Both the position numbers and the translations under genes were made by a program. 64,000 bases of DNA from Thermocoleostomius sinensis A174 (lineage in GTDB: Bacteria; Cyanobacteriota; Cyanobacteriia; Elainellales; Elainellaceae): positions 3,077,026 to 3,141,025 of the forward strand of contig NZ_CP113797.1 of assembly GCF_026802175.1 (NCBI RefSeq). The letters run 5' to 3'. This document shows, in pieces, positions 9,601 through 18,886 of this stretch. How positions within the stretch are numbered: position 1 is the stretch's first letter; each line of letters opens with the position of its first letter. Below the pieces are notes generated by a model. The model saw only the letters and a list, made by a program, of their open reading frames with translations, was not told the DNA's origin and made no database searches.

Positions 9601-11802
9601 CACACCCCCTCGAGATAAACTACCCTGTTCTGCCTTGAAAGATGGAGCACCTCCCAACGGATCGCCAGTAAAGTATGCTAGGTTTCCCAAAGCTTTTTTC
9701 AACGTAGCATTCTGGTAAAACTCCCGCTCACTAAAATTACCTGGCATGGAATATTGCCAGCCATTTGTACCTTGCCCTCGAAAGAAGTCACTAATCACCC
9801 TTCCATCTTGGTTATAAGGGGCTGCGAAACCGTCTTTGATGCCAAACGCTAGGTTTTCAAACGTGGCGCTTTTTTCCAACGTTCCCATTGTGCCAGGGTG
9901 AACCGTGGTAGCTATACAGGCTGCCGGGAAGTTGCGGTTTTGAGCGCTATGATAAACAGCCGTAGCTTGCACCGCAGCAAGGTTATCCCAGAGTGATTTG
10001 CGCTGTCGAGCTTCATTACAGCGAGTACCTGTGCATCCTCCGGTCCACGGACGCAGAGGTTCGTTTTCCAGTTTAGCTACGTTCTCTCGATCGATCGCAT
10101 CAGTGCTAGCAGGGCCACCCCAGCCTGCTGGATCGCCCAATTCCAACCGTTGTCCTACAATAATCCGAACGCCATCTTTGCGGGCTTGACGTTCCCAGTA
10201 ACCATCCAACCCTTCTCGTAGATCAGTGAGTTTGCGGCTGCCTGTGATTGTTTCACCGATCTTATGTGGAATCAGTTCGCGGGTGTAGTCAAACCGGGGT
10301 TTAGGGCCATAGCGATCGTCAGCGCGGAAGGTGTCGTCTAAATACGGCGGCGACAACTTTAGGTTCAGCATTCGTTTACCAAGATTGCTTGTTTCCCAGC
10401 CATTGCGACGATTATTGCGAGGATCAGTGACAATTCGCCCCACCGAAACATCTTCGGTGTGCAATTTCAGCGGATCAAGGGCAAAAGCGACTGGCCCACT
10501 GGCATGATCGCTAACAGAATCAGTCGTAGGGCTTAGGGATTGATTGCGCGGATCGGGGGGCGCATTTTCTGTCTTGAAGATATCGAACGTAGACCCGCTA
10601 GAGAACCTGTTATCGCGAATGGTGCCTGCCACAAATTGTCCTTGAAAGTCAGGAATGGTACGATCGCTGCTATCTTTAATATCCGGTGTCGTCATTTGAG
10701 ACGCATCTTTTTTATAAAGACACGAGAACTGAGAGCTAACCAAATACGACTTGAACCTATCAGCAACAAAGTAGTTGCCTTCGGTATGCATGGCTCCATT
10801 CCAGAAAAAATCTGGCCCTGGATAAATCTCTAGATCATTACGAAACCAGGCAGCCCAGCGAAATCCTTGATTGGCTTGTCGATCTTGCTGAAACTCTAAC
10901 GTGGCAATGCTACTACCGGGTATAGCGTTACCTTCTGGGCCGTCGATCGGCAACACATAGGCATCGACCTGAAAGTTCTTCCGCACCAGCGTCGTATCAA
11001 CTGGATCTTCAAACCAGCCAGTACCCTCAATCTCAGGAGCATTTCCAGTACCTCCAACATTGCGGACGCAAGCAGGATTTGTTTGAGTATTGCTGCTCAG
11101 CGGTGCATTACGCACCAGAAGCCGACGAGCACGTCTTTGTATCGTTGCATCAGTAGAGTCACGCAACGACAATTCTGTATCAGCGGCATTCCCTTCATCC
11201 GGTTTATCAAAAATGATGGAATAGACAATGCGGCTATCGTTGACCCCATCTCCATCGCGATCGGTTTCATATTTCCAGGCATTGTCTTTTTTGCCGTCTC
11301 CATTGATGTCAATCCGAACTTCACTTTTTTCTGGATCTTCATCGACAAAGGTATAGGGATCAACCGCGTCATTATCAAACGGATAGTGTGGCACACCATT
11401 AGTTCCATCATTGAGCATCATGCCCAAAAGGGTATTTTCATTGGGAACTCCTGCAAATCGCCGATCGCGGTTAGAGTTAAACAAAAACTCAAGCTTAGAC
11501 TTGGCCCGCTCAATCGCAGGCGTAGCAGCGTTGTAAATTACCCGCTGCTGTCGCTCAATGGTGGCTTGCTGCGATCGGGTATACGTGCGGTAGCTGATGG
11601 CTCCCACCGTTAATGTCACCACTAGCAGTAGTAAAACCGTGGTTGGCAAAACGAAACCAGCTTTCGACGCAAACGGGTTGCTGCCTAAGATAATTAAACC
11701 GCGCAGAAGCCAGCGAATGATTCCCTTGGTTGCGGTATGAGCCATGTCGCACATTTGCCTAAAAAAGAGGTAGATGGCTCGGGTAATCTTCGGGGTTGAC
11801 AT
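6646..11802 (-). CDS. hpsA: HpsA-type giant secreted protein with PilX-like N-terminus
   Basis: The 1718-residue protein is preceded by AGGAAGG six bases before ATG 11802; a longer frame to 11904 lacks this. Residues about 1-47 are basic and amphipathic. At 48-75 there is KAG|FVLPTTVLLLLVVTLTV followed by Ser/Tyr/Arg/Thr residues, a pilin-like hydrophobic helix with a G|F cleavage site but Thr rather than Glu at +5, resembling PilX minor pilins. Two calcium-type loops follow: DINGDGKKD at 165-173 and DRDGDGVND at 181-189. The remainder is a very long extracellular-type region rich in Asn, Asp, Ser, Gly and Pro with scattered cysteines and no enzymatic motif I can name. By size, N-terminus and the downstream pseudopilins this is HpsA, required in Nostoc punctiforme for hormogonium polysaccharide and gliding. 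It heads the operon. Confidence 0.85.
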   Translation of the reverse strand: MSTPKITRAIYLFFRQMCDMAHTATKGIIRWLLRGLIILGSNPFASKAGFVLPTTVLLLLVVTLTVGAISYRTYTRSQQATIERQQRVIYNAATPAIERAKSKLEFLFNSNRDRRFAGVPNENTLLGMMLNDGTNGVPHYPFDNDAVDPYTFVDEDPEKSEVRIDINGDGKKDNAWKYETDRDGDGVNDSRIVYSIIFDKPDEGNAADTELSLRDSTDATIQRRARRLLVRNAPLSSNTQTNPACVRNVGGTGNAPEIEGTGWFEDPVDTTLVRKNFQVDAYVLPIDGPEGNAIPGSSIATLEFQQDRQANQGFRWAAWFRNDLEIYPGPDFFWNGAMHTEGNYFVADRFKSYLVSSQFSCLYKKDASQMTTPDIKDSSDRTIPDFQGQFVAGTIRDNRFSSGSTFDIFKTENAPPDPRNQSLSPTTDSVSDHASGPVAFALDPLKLHTEDVSVGRIVTDPRNNRRNGWETSNLGKRMLNLKLSPPYLDDTFRADDRYGPKPRFDYTRELIPHKIGETITGSRKLTDLREGLDGYWERQARKDGVRIIVGQRLELGDPAGWGGPASTDAIDRENVAKLENEPLRPWTGGCTGTRCNEARQRKSLWDNLAAVQATAVYHSAQNRNFPAACIATTVHPGTMGTLEKSATFENLAFGIKDGFAAPYNQDGRVISDFFRGQGTNGWQYSMPGNFSEREFYQNATLKKALGNLAYFTGDPLGGAPSFKAEQGSLSRGGVPHPFPAMSMWGDFSMLRSILDGRAVSGSSSDEVDEDSETASVNRPDGITSVGLYANSGTLSPADRTTLHTAACMLGMLAYNLDYLNKFDYNAPALTDVLGKALPSNAALPSNPPLTDDYFEGLRGHIRAIDALIYDTRSSNIENGNSGEPSAARVTVPAKYRRGGAEEIPEPVRQLIQDEMKSMTWIDDTPSQGSSNPETYLRLLEFWRDSLLASSSSSGSSLDTSNSPAARLTREINLARLIITKEQVERDRKWGFVGSYTFVGNLGTVNVPSYGNKFSDACYGWYETLANATPDGKQSAYRATALKEPLMRLCSDRPRYPILFSLFPLFDHGDVGNSNPPARTLLPGEAEENVRSMVRDHRDNNDRSYNYLNSANANITYRALSATEISNIAAKPLILPGSSMGFERNWTLPMVSVGEGITPTRRTDNEKIYNLIKVCAANGNGDKVACSRNVSPNDTTPVAGLLYRVPFKDSAFYNGREMMSVRALDLDLDLMRTSPVGSDYWLPESGIIYAYREDAVSEAHIVRPNRNTWEACSAGDALLSEPSCQMQTGAQPALFSFDPPLSPRGITPKPVDYFPDPDRRPHGFRLRNGAALWRGTSMNHAANSKGRGLSFITDNPAYIQGHFNLHRGANVSSFARTDGLEEFKEKLNTANFEEQGNSGGVTLHKFYDRKTLETDFADRTKDQWRPAEILADAVTLLSPDFCDGSIEDALISAGAASLSNQLRQADLQNRYGCPAEGANDKSTSYMNMNRPTRLVPGRNGVRWIRSNLVDSYWRAMLGNPLPFFRGTSPIVFSTNGVPLVITENKQVRPYDGSTDDYMNINNSSDRTLVRTPSGIQMNMIMISGIVPSRVGQSYGGLHNFPRFIENWEGREFFLSGAMVQLNFSTYATAPYDQEQIEASQPAPTAGSNAANEWIAYYRAPNRRWGFDVALKYAQPGPVAKRFRSPDATRSEFYSEPPANDPYIQLLRQCAQTATSCTGR

Positions 11803-12312
11803 AGCTGCCTTCCTGATTAAACAGAATATCGAGAAGAACGAACAAAGACGACAAAACAATGGGCACAGGCTGAATGAACCTGTGTTGCCGACGGTATTGA
11901 TCAAACAAAAGAGATACTAATGTGCGATGGGCAATCTCAAATTAGGCTGAGGAACTACAGGATATAAATGAAACAGTGCCTATCTGATGCAACTTATACT
12001 GCCCGTTTAAAGTAAAAAAACGATCACCTGAAATCACCGCAGATTAGCGACGTTGAGTGATCGTTTGAGAAAAAATGAGCTGAGGAAATTACGTAGCGCT
12101 TATATTTTTTTACACAAGCAGTAATAGTGAAGTTGAACCAGTTCGGCTTTAGTGTTGAGAGAGTGTTAAGAGCAGGGATGAGTCGCACTCTCTAGATAAA
12201 CGCCAATCTGAGCTGGCGATTGCTATACCCTTCAGTGAGGCGGGCATAGCCTACCCCACAGAAGGTTCGATCGAACCACTTGAGCGTATTGTAAGGTTGA
12301 TCAAAACGGTGT
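11803..12312. other. Intergenic region upstream of hpsA
   Basis: About 510 bases between rpmB and hpsA, both on the minus strand. It holds one terminator-like inverted repeat (annotated) and presumably the hpsA promoter with a leader of up to 200 bases. TTGAGA at 11950-11945 on the minus strand could be a -35 element, but I cannot fix a -10. No small gene seen. Confidence 0.45.
12014..12066 (-). terminator. Candidate terminator downstream of rpmB
   Basis: Arms AAACGATCAC (12018-12027) and GTGATCGTTT (12057-12066) are perfectly complementary over 10 bases with a 29-base loop. Read on the minus strand the second arm runs into seven T residues. It lies about 250 bases past rpmB and before hpsA. 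The long loop makes it a weaker call than a classic hairpin. Confidence 0.5.
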
Positions 12313-12549
12313 CTAGTACTTGCTGAGGTCGATACCCGCTTCTTTTGCCATGGCTGCCAGACCCTTGCGCTCCAGCGTTTTGATAGCTTTAGTAGAAAGC
12401 CGCAACCGTACCCAACGCTTACCTTGGGGCCACCAAATTCGCTTTTCTTGCAAGTTGGCTTCCTGAAGCTTCTTGGTACGACGGTGAGAGTGGGAGATGG
12501 CGTAGGCATTGTTGGCGGTTTTACCCGTTAAATCACATTTGCGAGACAT
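12313..12549 (-). CDS. rpmB: 50S ribosomal protein L28
   Basis: The 78-residue basic protein begins [20 protein letters not shown] and contains the L28 signature SHRRTKK..ANLQ followed by [19 protein letters not shown]28 is a late-assembling component of the large ribosomal subunit. The start at 12549 is the conserved L28 start; an ATG 24 bases upstream in frame is not used in this family. The end [28 protein letters not shown]-type tail is the cyanobacterial/plastid form. It is transcribed alone on the minus strand, with ribH ending about 130 bases upstream. Confidence 0.96.
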   Translation of the reverse strand: MSRKCDLTGKTANNAYAISHSHRRTKKLQEANLQEKRIWWPQGKRWVRLRLSTKAIKTLERKGLAAMAKEAGIDLSKY

Positions 12550-12680
12550 AGCAGTTTGGGAGTGGATGGACACGATCCACCATTATAGAGCGTTATGAGT
12601 TAAGTTAAGAGACATTCACGAGAATGCCATGATCGGCACACATTCAACTAGCACATTCAACTAAAAACGAGCAGTATGGT

Positions 12681-13256
12681 TCAATCCGAAGAGTCGCTTG
12701 GAACTGCGCTTTTAAGGGAACCAGGCAAGCTCTGCGAATTGGCACTAGCCAGACTATTATTTTGCAAATCAGGATTTAGCGTTCTAACTTGACGCATCAG
12801 GTTAGCCATTTCGATCGCATTCATGGCATAGTCCCAGCCCTTATTGCTTTTTATCCCAGCTCGCTCTAACGCTTGTTGCATGGTATCGGTTGTTAGAATG
12901 CCAAAAACCACAGGAACGCCCGTTTGGAAACTTGCGGCGGCAATTCCTTTAGACACCTCTGCGGCAACATAGTCAAAGTGTGGCGTAGAGCCTCGAATGA
13001 CTGCTCCTAGGCAAATGATGGCATCATAACGGTGTGTGAGCGCCAGTTGACGAGCCACCAACGGAACCTCAAAACTACCAGGAACCCAAGCATAATCGAC
13101 TTGTGTTCCGTGTGGGTCTGGATCGATTCCGTGACGCTTTAAGCAGTCTTGACAACCCTCTAACAATTTGCCGGTTACAAGGTCATTAAATCGACCAATG
13201 ACAATCGCAAATCGCAGAGGTTCAGTATGAGTGAATGTGCCCTCAAAAATGGCCAT
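12681..13256 (-). CDS. ribH: 6,7-dimethyl-8-ribityllumazine synthase
   Basis: RibH condenses 5-amino-6-(D-ribitylamino)uracil with 3,4-dihydroxy-2-butanone 4-phosphate to lumazine, the penultimate riboflavin step, as a pentameric or icosahedral cytosolic enzyme. Visible motifs are [10 protein letters not shown] at the N-terminus, the substrate loop [25 protein letters not shown] with the catalytic His in the PHFDY segment, [19 protein letters not shown] and the [16 protein letters not shown] end block. The start at 13256 (MAIFEGTF) matches the family; 14 extra codons upstream in frame are not typical. The last 30 residues form a low-complexity Ser/Asn tail beyond the usual end. It follows psbZ by 66 bases on the same strand, a pairing known from other cyanobacteria. 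Confidence 0.95.
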   Translation of the reverse strand: MAIFEGTFTHTEPLRFAIVIGRFNDLVTGKLLEGCQDCLKRHGIDPDPHGTQVDYAWVPGSFEVPLVARQLALTHRYDAIICLGAVIRGSTPHFDYVAAEVSKGIAAASFQTGVPVVFGILTTDTMQQALERAGIKSNKGWDYAMNAIEMANLMRQVRTLNPDLQNNSLASANSQSLPGSLKSAVPSDSSD

Positions 13257-13322
13257 ATTCTCGAATAGAATTTTCGCTAAAGGTCTAGCCTCAGACAAAA
13301 CGCCTCAGGCTCTACCTTTAGC

Positions 13323-13511
13323 CTAAACCACAAAGTAGTTGAGTCCGCCAACCAACAGCACTAGCAGTACCCAAAGCCCTGATCCTAAAAAGAGTAAACG
13401 CTTGTTTTGATCCCAATTTTGAGGGCTAGCATAAGCAACTGGAACCGCGACCACCATTACAAACGATAGAATAACCAAAGCTGCTAAAGCAATTTGGAAC
13501 AAAATCGACAT
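13323..13511 (-). CDS. psbZ: Photosystem II protein PsbZ (Ycf9)
   Basis: A 62-residue thylakoid protein with two transmembrane helices (about 3-24 and 40-60) joined by the conserved loop [19 protein letters not shown] and ending GGLNYFVV. PsbZ sits at the periphery of the photosystem II core near CP43 and stabilises core assembly and energy distribution. GGAGG seven bases before ATG 13511 fixes the start; the longer open frame upstream has no PsbZ similarity. It is first of the psbZ-ribH pair and faces the divergent DHH-CBS-nucleotidyltransferase gene across about 160 bases containing heptad repeats. Confidence 0.96.
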   Translation of the reverse strand: MSILFQIALAALVILSFVMVVAVPVAYASPQNWDQNKRLLFLGSGLWVLLVLLVGGLNYFVV

Positions 13512-13615
13512 TTTTATCCTCCCAATACAGCGCGAGTGATGACAACAGAATTTTGAGTCTGCTGTTCGATCGCCTCTCAGTAGTAAGCTATCAGAAATTG
13601 ACACCCAATTGGAGC

Positions 13616-13644
13616 AGGATAAGGGATAAAGGATGAAGGATAAA
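13616..13644. repeat. Short tandem heptad-like repeat (GGATAAA/GGATGAA)
   Basis: Four imperfect seven-base units of the form GGATAAA or GGATGAA sit in the leader of the downstream plus-strand gene. A related block with the same 16-base core GGATAAAGGATGAAGG lies at 18808-18837, and both are followed by a TTAGCCTT segment. This is the type of STRR sequence known from filamentous cyanobacteria. Confidence 0.7.
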
Positions 13645-13673
13645 AATATTTCTTTAGACTTTAGCCTTTCATC

Positions 13674-16475
13674 ATGGATCTGATTCTCTGCCACACAACA
13701 GCAGATTTTGACACGCTTGGAGCGGCCGTGGGATTAACACAGTTGTATCCGAGTGCCAGGATTGTGTTGACAGGGGGCTGTCACCCTACGGTACGTAATT
13801 TTTTGGCATTGCACCGGGATGAATATGCTTTGATTGAACGGCGATCGGTCAACCCAGAAGCAATTCGTCACCTGATTGTGGTAGATACTCAGTGGCGCGA
13901 TCGCATCGGCAAGGCGGCTGAATGGCTAGATCTACCGAACGTTGAGGTGACAGTCTACGATCATCACATTCATGCCCAAGGGGATATTGAGGGCACCCAT
14001 CGGCACATTGAACCCGTTGGGGCTGTAACAACTCTAGTGGTAGAAGCCTTACGAGAATTGGATGATTGTGACGCTGGGACTCCTAGCTTAACGCCAGCGG
14101 AAGCCACGGTGATGGCGTTGGGAATTCACGTGGATACAGGATCGTTAACCTATGACCATGCCACCGTGCGAGATGCGGCTGCTTTGACCTGGTTAATGGA
14201 ACAAGGAGCAAATTTGCGGGTTTTGGGGGAATATGTAGAGCCGGGGTTATCGGCCCAAATGCAAGATTTGCTAAGTGTAGCTCTGGAGAATTTAACGACT
14301 GAAACGGTAGAAGGCTACACCTTGGCGTGGGTGCTATTGCCGATTGAGGAATATATTCCCGGTTTATCTAGTTTGGCATCGCGGTTGATCAGCTTAACCG
14401 AAGCTGATGTGTTGCTGCTAGGAGCCTACGACAGCGTGGGAGACGAAGAGCAGCGGTTAGTCATCATTGGTCGATCGCGTGGCAGTGCTGGCTCTAGATC
14501 GACAACGTGGATCAACCTTGGTGAACTATTTCAACCATTGGGTGGCGGTGGGCATCCTCGGGCAGCATCTCTGACCTTGCGCAGTGCTGATCCAGACGCC
14601 GTGATGGCAGATCTATTGGCGCAGTTGCGATCGCAAATTCCTCGACCGCCCATTGCCAGAGAGTTAATGTCCTCCCCCGTGCGCACGATCCTGCCAGACA
14701 CAACGATTCGAGAAGCCCAACGCATTCTTTTGCGCTATGGCCACTCTGGTTTGTCGGTAGTAGATGCTAATGGTCACTTAGTGGGTATTATCTCGCGCCG
14801 AGATCTGGATATTGCCTTACATCACGGATTTGATCATGCCCGCGTCAAAGGCTACATGACGACTAACCTCAAGACCATCACACCCGACACCACGTTGCCT
14901 GAGATCGAGTCCTTGATGGTGACCTATGATATCGGTCGGTTGCCCGTCCTCGAAGACGAGCAATTAATTGGGATTGTCACTCGCACAGATGTGTTGCGGC
15001 AATTACATCAAGAGCGGGCAGTGGAACAACAGAGAATAGGCAGAAGGCAACCAGCAGAGCTGAATGGTTCGATGCCTGATGTCCCATCTTTTCGTGATTT
15101 TTGCCTACTGCCTAGAGTTGTTCGAGAATTACTGCACGATCGTTTGTCACCTGCCTTGTGGAACTTGTTGATGGCGATCGCCAAACAAGCTGAAGTCCGA
15201 GGTTGGCAGCTTTACTTGGTGGGAGGGGCCGTGCGCGATTTACTGCTGTCTGGCACAAACAACAGTAAACAAGCCCAATCTTCTCTGCCGGATATTGATT
15301 TAGTGGTGGATGGCTTTCATCAGACGGCAGATCAGGCGGCTGGGGTGGAACTGGCCCGATCGTTACAGCAGACGTATCCTGATGCTCGATTGCAGGTACA
15401 TGGGCGGTTTCAAACGGCGGCTCTCACTTGGCACAATCACCCAGAGTTTGATTCATTGTGGGTAGACATTGCCACGGCTCGTACAGAATTCTATCCCTAT
15501 CCAGCAGCCAATCCCGAAGTAGAAGCCAGTTCCATTCGTCAAGATTTGTATCGGCGCGATTTCACAATTAATGCGCTAGCGATTCGGCTGACACCCCCAC
15601 GAGTCGGAGAAATGCTAGATTTCTTCGGCGGGCTATTAGATCTGAAAGCTAAACAGATTCGGGTGCTGCACGCCAATAGCTTTATTGAAGATCCAACTCG
15701 AATTTTTCGGGCGGTGCGCTTTGCTGTGCGGCTTGGGTTTGCCATTGATCCTCAAACCGAAGGTTATATTCACCATGCCATCGCTAGTGGGGTATACCAT
15801 CGCATTCAACTGGAGATGGAAAAGACACCAGCCCTACAAACTCGTCTGAAGCAGGAACTGAAGTACATTCTAGAGGCTCCCTATTGGAAATCAGCGGTGC
15901 GCTTACTGTCTGACTTAGGAGCCATGTGCTGCATTCATTCCAATCTGCACCTGGATGATCGCCTATGGTGGCAATTGCGGCTGGTCGATCGCTGGCTACG
16001 AAGATTTGATACCAATCACACCCTAGAACAGTGGTTAGTATTGCTGGAAGTATTGCTAGCGCAATTAGCAACGCCCGATCGCGTCAAAGTAGCCGAAAAT
16101 TTGCAACTACCTGCTGATAGCATCGAGCGATTGCGCTCCTTGGATCAGATTCAAGCCAACCTCATGGCGAATCTGCCTGCTTGCTTCCGTCCTAGCCAAA
16201 TTTATCAACACCTCCATCCATACAATCTACCCACCCTAACGTTGCTGGCCGTCCTGATGCCTCGTCATACCCGTCGGCAAATTTGGCACTATTTAACTCA
16301 CTTGACAACCGTTAAACCTCCGATCGACGGCAATGACTTGAAAGCGATGGGCTATAAACCCGGTAAGCAGTATAAACCAATGCTAGAGGCCCTGCTGAAC
16401 GCCACACTGGATGGAGAAATTCACGATCGATCGCAGGCAGAAGCGTTTCTACAGGCAACCTTTCCCTCACCCTAG
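13674..16475 (+). CDS. DHH phosphoesterase - CBS pair - tRNA nucleotidyltransferase fusion
   Basis: The 933-residue protein has three parts. Residues 1 to about 310 are a DHH/DHHA1 phosphoesterase: TTADFDTL near 8-15, DTQWRD at 71-76, the DHH triad at 96-98, and [10 protein letters not shown] at 290-299. Residues about 325-445 hold two CBS domains, which usually bind adenine nucleotides. From about 510 comes a class II nucleotidyltransferase head with [11 protein letters not shown] at 515-525 and the metal-binding pair DID at 540-542, then [10 protein letters not shown] and [14 protein letters not shown], typical of bacterial CCA-adding or poly(A) polymerases. It probably adds C and/or A to tRNA 3' ends. 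Some cyanobacteria split this job between CC- and A-adding enzymes, so specificity is open. This long form is known in cyanobacteria and a few other phyla. A variable linker at about 448-475 may carry repeat DNA. Confidence 0.92.
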   Translation: MDLILCHTTADFDTLGAAVGLTQLYPSARIVLTGGCHPTVRNFLALHRDEYALIERRSVNPEAIRHLIVVDTQWRDRIGKAAEWLDLPNVEVTVYDHHIHAQGDIEGTHRHIEPVGAVTTLVVEALRELDDCDAGTPSLTPAEATVMALGIHVDTGSLTYDHATVRDAAALTWLMEQGANLRVLGEYVEPGLSAQMQDLLSVALENLTTETVEGYTLAWVLLPIEEYIPGLSSLASRLISLTEADVLLLGAYDSVGDEEQRLVIIGRSRGSAGSRSTTWINLGELFQPLGGGGHPRAASLTLRSADPDAVMADLLAQLRSQIPRPPIARELMSSPVRTILPDTTIREAQRILLRYGHSGLSVVDANGHLVGIISRRDLDIALHHGFDHARVKGYMTTNLKTITPDTTLPEIESLMVTYDIGRLPVLEDEQLIGIVTRTDVLRQLHQERAVEQQRIGRRQPAELNGSMPDVPSFRDFCLLPRVVRELLHDRLSPALWNLLMAIAKQAEVRGWQLYLVGGAVRDLLLSGTNNSKQAQSSLPDIDLVVDGFHQTADQAAGVELARSLQQTYPDARLQVHGRFQTAALTWHNHPEFDSLWVDIATARTEFYPYPAANPEVEASSIRQDLYRRDFTINALAIRLTPPRVGEMLDFFGGLLDLKAKQIRVLHANSFIEDPTRIFRAVRFAVRLGFAIDPQTEGYIHHAIASGVYHRIQLEMEKTPALQTRLKQELKYILEAPYWKSAVRLLSDLGAMCCIHSNLHLDDRLWWQLRLVDRWLRRFDTNHTLEQWLVLLEVLLAQLATPDRVKVAENLQLPADSIERLRSLDQIQANLMANLPACFRPSQIYQHLHPYNLPTLTLLAVLMPRHTRRQIWHYLTHLTTVKPPIDGNDLKAMGYKPGKQYKPMLEALLNATLDGEIHDRSQAEAFLQATFPSP

Positions 16476-16566
16476 CTATGAAATCACCCTCACGAATCAT
16501 TCCATCGACGGCACAAAGAACAGATGATTTCAGTCAAACTCTTTCAGTCAAACTAAGTGTAGCGGG

Positions 16567-16593
16567 TTGAGATTGCCCATTGAGAAATATGAT
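16567..16593 (+). promoter_or_regulatory. Candidate promoter upstream of ftsH
   Basis: TTGAGA and TATGAT lie 15 bases apart in the 367-base gap before ftsH, about 250 bases upstream of the chosen start. The spacing is short for a sigma-70 promoter, so this is only a candidate. I see no other gene in the gap. Confidence 0.3.
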
Positions 16594-16842
16594 TTCTTCA
16601 TAAATTTGTGGCGTAACCTCAGCGATTCCCCTACTGCTTAACAACCGTAGTTACGATAGGTAAGGTTACACTAGTTTTATAGGTGGCTATCAGATCAGTT
16701 CGATTTTGATGTTGATCTCGATGGCTAAGCTAAGGGTTGGATACCGACAGTAGGTTAGGCAAGAGTTTAACTACTGTGTCTGTATCCAGACATCTAAGTG
16801 AATCAAAGACTGGCTATAGCGGACGGCAAAGGGCAACGACGT

Positions 16843-18801
16843 ATGAAGCAGGTTGAAAACAACGCGCCAACTCGCTCTCTGGCTTTGAGAGGCAAATCCT
16901 CTGAGAGAGGTCAGAAGTCGCACAATAGACTAAGAGGCTCTCTGGTAACTGGAACAGTAACAGCGCTGTGGCTGATGTTACAAGCTGCGATCGCCAGCCC
17001 TCCCAGTTTGGCTCAGCAGAATAATAACGAAGCACAGAACCAGACGAGTTACAGCGAATTATTACAAGACATAGAAGCTGGACGGGTTAGCCGAATTGAA
17101 ATTGACCCAGTACGGGGTCTGGCGGAAGTCCATCTGAAAGGGCAGCCTGAAAACGCGGCGCGTGAGGTAGTCCTGTTTGCAGACGAAAACCCAGAGCTAT
17201 TTGAAGCCGCTCGTCGCAATAATGTCGATTACGATGTTCAACCGTCCGCTGATAGCAGTGCCATTGCTGGCTTGATTTTTCACGGCATGTTGGCATTTAT
17301 TGCCATTATGATTCTCTTGATGTTTTTGCGTCGCACCAGCAATGCGTCCGGTCAAGCGATGAACTTTGGTAAGTCTAAGGCCCGCTTCCAAATGGAGGCC
17401 AAAACTGGCGTTCTATTTGACGATGTCGCTGGCATTGAAGAAGCCAAAGAAGAACTGCAAGAAGTGGTCACCTTCTTGAAAAAACCAGAGCGCTTTACCG
17501 CCGTGGGAGCCAAAATTCCTAAGGGTGTTCTCCTAGTTGGACCACCGGGAACGGGCAAAACATTGCTCGCCAAGGCGATCGCCGGGGAAGCAGGAGTGCC
17601 CTTCTTCAGCATTTCTGGCTCTGAGTTTGTGGAGATGTTTGTGGGAGTGGGAGCTTCTCGTGTCCGCGATTTATTCAAGAAGGCGAAGGAGAACGCCCCC
17701 TGCATTGTGTTTATTGATGAAATTGACGCCGTGGGTCGGCAGCGTGGCACAGGAATCGGCGGTGGCAATGACGAGCGTGAACAAACCCTCAACCAGTTGC
17801 TGACCGAGATGGACGGGTTCGAGGGCAACACGGGCGTCATCATCATTGCTGCTACCAACCGTCCCGATGTATTAGACCAAGCCCTGTTGCGTCCAGGTCG
17901 CTTCGATCGCCAAGTTACAGTTGATTTGCCCAGCTATAAGGGCAGATTGGGCATTCTAGAAGTCCATGCTCGCAATAAGCGCCTTGATCCCAACGTGTCT
18001 CTAGAAGCGATCGCTCGACGGACGCCGGGTTTCTCTGGAGCCGAGTTAGCTAACATGTTGAACGAGGCTGCAATTTTGACAGCCCGCCGCCGTAAAGACT
18101 CCATCACCATCCTAGAAGTGGACGATGCGATTGATCGAGTGACAACGGGTATGACGCTGGCTCCTCTAATGGACAGCAAAAAGAAGCGTCTGATTGCCTA
18201 TCACGAGGTGGGTCATGCTCTACTTATGACCTTGTTGAAGAACTCTGATCCCCTGAATAAAGTCACGATCATTCCACGATCGGGCGGTATTGGCGGTTTT
18301 GCTCAACAGACCTTTAACGAAGAGATGATTGACAGCGGACTCTATACGCGAGCCTGGCTGTTGGATCGAATCACGATCGCGTTGGGGGGGCGAGCCGCCG
18401 AAGAGGAAATTTTTGGCGATTCTGAGGTTACCGTTGGTGCTAGCAATGACATTCAGGTAGTCGCCAACTTGGCACGAGAAATGGTGACGCGCTATGGCAT
18501 GTCAGATCTGGGCCCCTATGCTTTGGAAAGTGGCAATAGCGAGGTTTTCCTGGGTCGAGATCTCATGTCTCGTAACGAATACTCAGAGGAAATTGCCACC
18601 AAAGTCGATCAACAAGTGCGAACGATCGCCATGCACTGCTATTCCGAAGCCCGCCGTATTATCCGTGAGCATCGAGAACTAATCGACAAACTCGTTGATC
18701 TGTTGCTGGAACAAGAAACAATCGAAGGGGAACAGTTCCGTCAGATTGTGGCTAAGCACACGCCGCTACCTGAAAAGCAATTAGCAACGCAAAGCAACTA
18801 A
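16843..18801 (+). CDS. ftsH: ATP-dependent zinc metalloprotease FtsH
   Basis: Membrane-bound AAA+ protease that in cyanobacteria degrades damaged proteins such as photosystem II D1. There are two transmembrane segments (about 34-52 and 142-162) around a lumenal domain. The AAA module has Walker A GPPGTGKT (about 233-240), Walker B FIDEID (about 290) and arginine-finger region RPGRFDR. The zinc protease has HEVGH at about 454-458, with the third ligand Asp expected in the ASNDIQ region. At 652 residues the length is normal. A GTG at 16798 would add 15 residues; I prefer ATG 16843, although no strong Shine-Dalgarno sequence supports either. Cyanobacteria carry several FtsH paralogues, and I cannot say which one this is. 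It stands alone, with a heptad-type repeat just after its stop. Confidence 0.96.
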   Translation: MKQVENNAPTRSLALRGKSSERGQKSHNRLRGSLVTGTVTALWLMLQAAIASPPSLAQQNNNEAQNQTSYSELLQDIEAGRVSRIEIDPVRGLAEVHLKGQPENAAREVVLFADENPELFEAARRNNVDYDVQPSADSSAIAGLIFHGMLAFIAIMILLMFLRRTSNASGQAMNFGKSKARFQMEAKTGVLFDDVAGIEEAKEELQEVVTFLKKPERFTAVGAKIPKGVLLVGPPGTGKTLLAKAIAGEAGVPFFSISGSEFVEMFVGVGASRVRDLFKKAKENAPCIVFIDEIDAVGRQRGTGIGGGNDEREQTLNQLLTEMDGFEGNTGVIIIAATNRPDVLDQALLRPGRFDRQVTVDLPSYKGRLGILEVHARNKRLDPNVSLEAIARRTPGFSGAELANMLNEAAILTARRRKDSITILEVDDAIDRVTTGMTLAPLMDSKKKRLIAYHEVGHALLMTLLKNSDPLNKVTIIPRSGGIGGFAQQTFNEEMIDSGLYTRAWLLDRITIALGGRAAEEEIFGDSEVTVGASNDIQVVANLAREMVTRYGMSDLGPYALESGNSEVFLGRDLMSRNEYSEEIATKVDQQVRTIAMHCYSEARRIIREHRELIDKLVDLLLEQETIEGEQFRQIVAKHTPLPEKQLATQSN

Positions 18802-18807
18802 GCAAGA

Positions 18808-18837
18808 AGGATAAACAGGAAGGATAAAGGATGAAGG
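18808..18837. repeat. Heptad-like repeat, second copy of GGATAAA/GGATGAA type
   Basis: It lies immediately after ftsH and shares GGATAAAGGATGAAGG with 13625-13640. The convergent gene ends about 50 bases further on, so the repeat lies in a short terminator region. Confidence 0.65.
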
Positions 18838-18886
18838 CTTAGACGCTCTCTTTTCCCTAAACATTAGCCTTCCTAATCCTCAAGAT

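Noticed and set aside
12192-12509. A 105-codon minus-strand frame overlapping rpmB.
   Set aside because: It is the wrong frame of a ribosomal gene with a well-conserved product.
11937-16580. The 14-mer TTGAGATTGCCCAT occurs upstream of both hpsA (minus, 11950-11937) and ftsH (16567-16580), suggesting a shared control site.
   Set aside because: A 14-base match between any two places in 64 kb is expected several times by chance; no further similarity around it.
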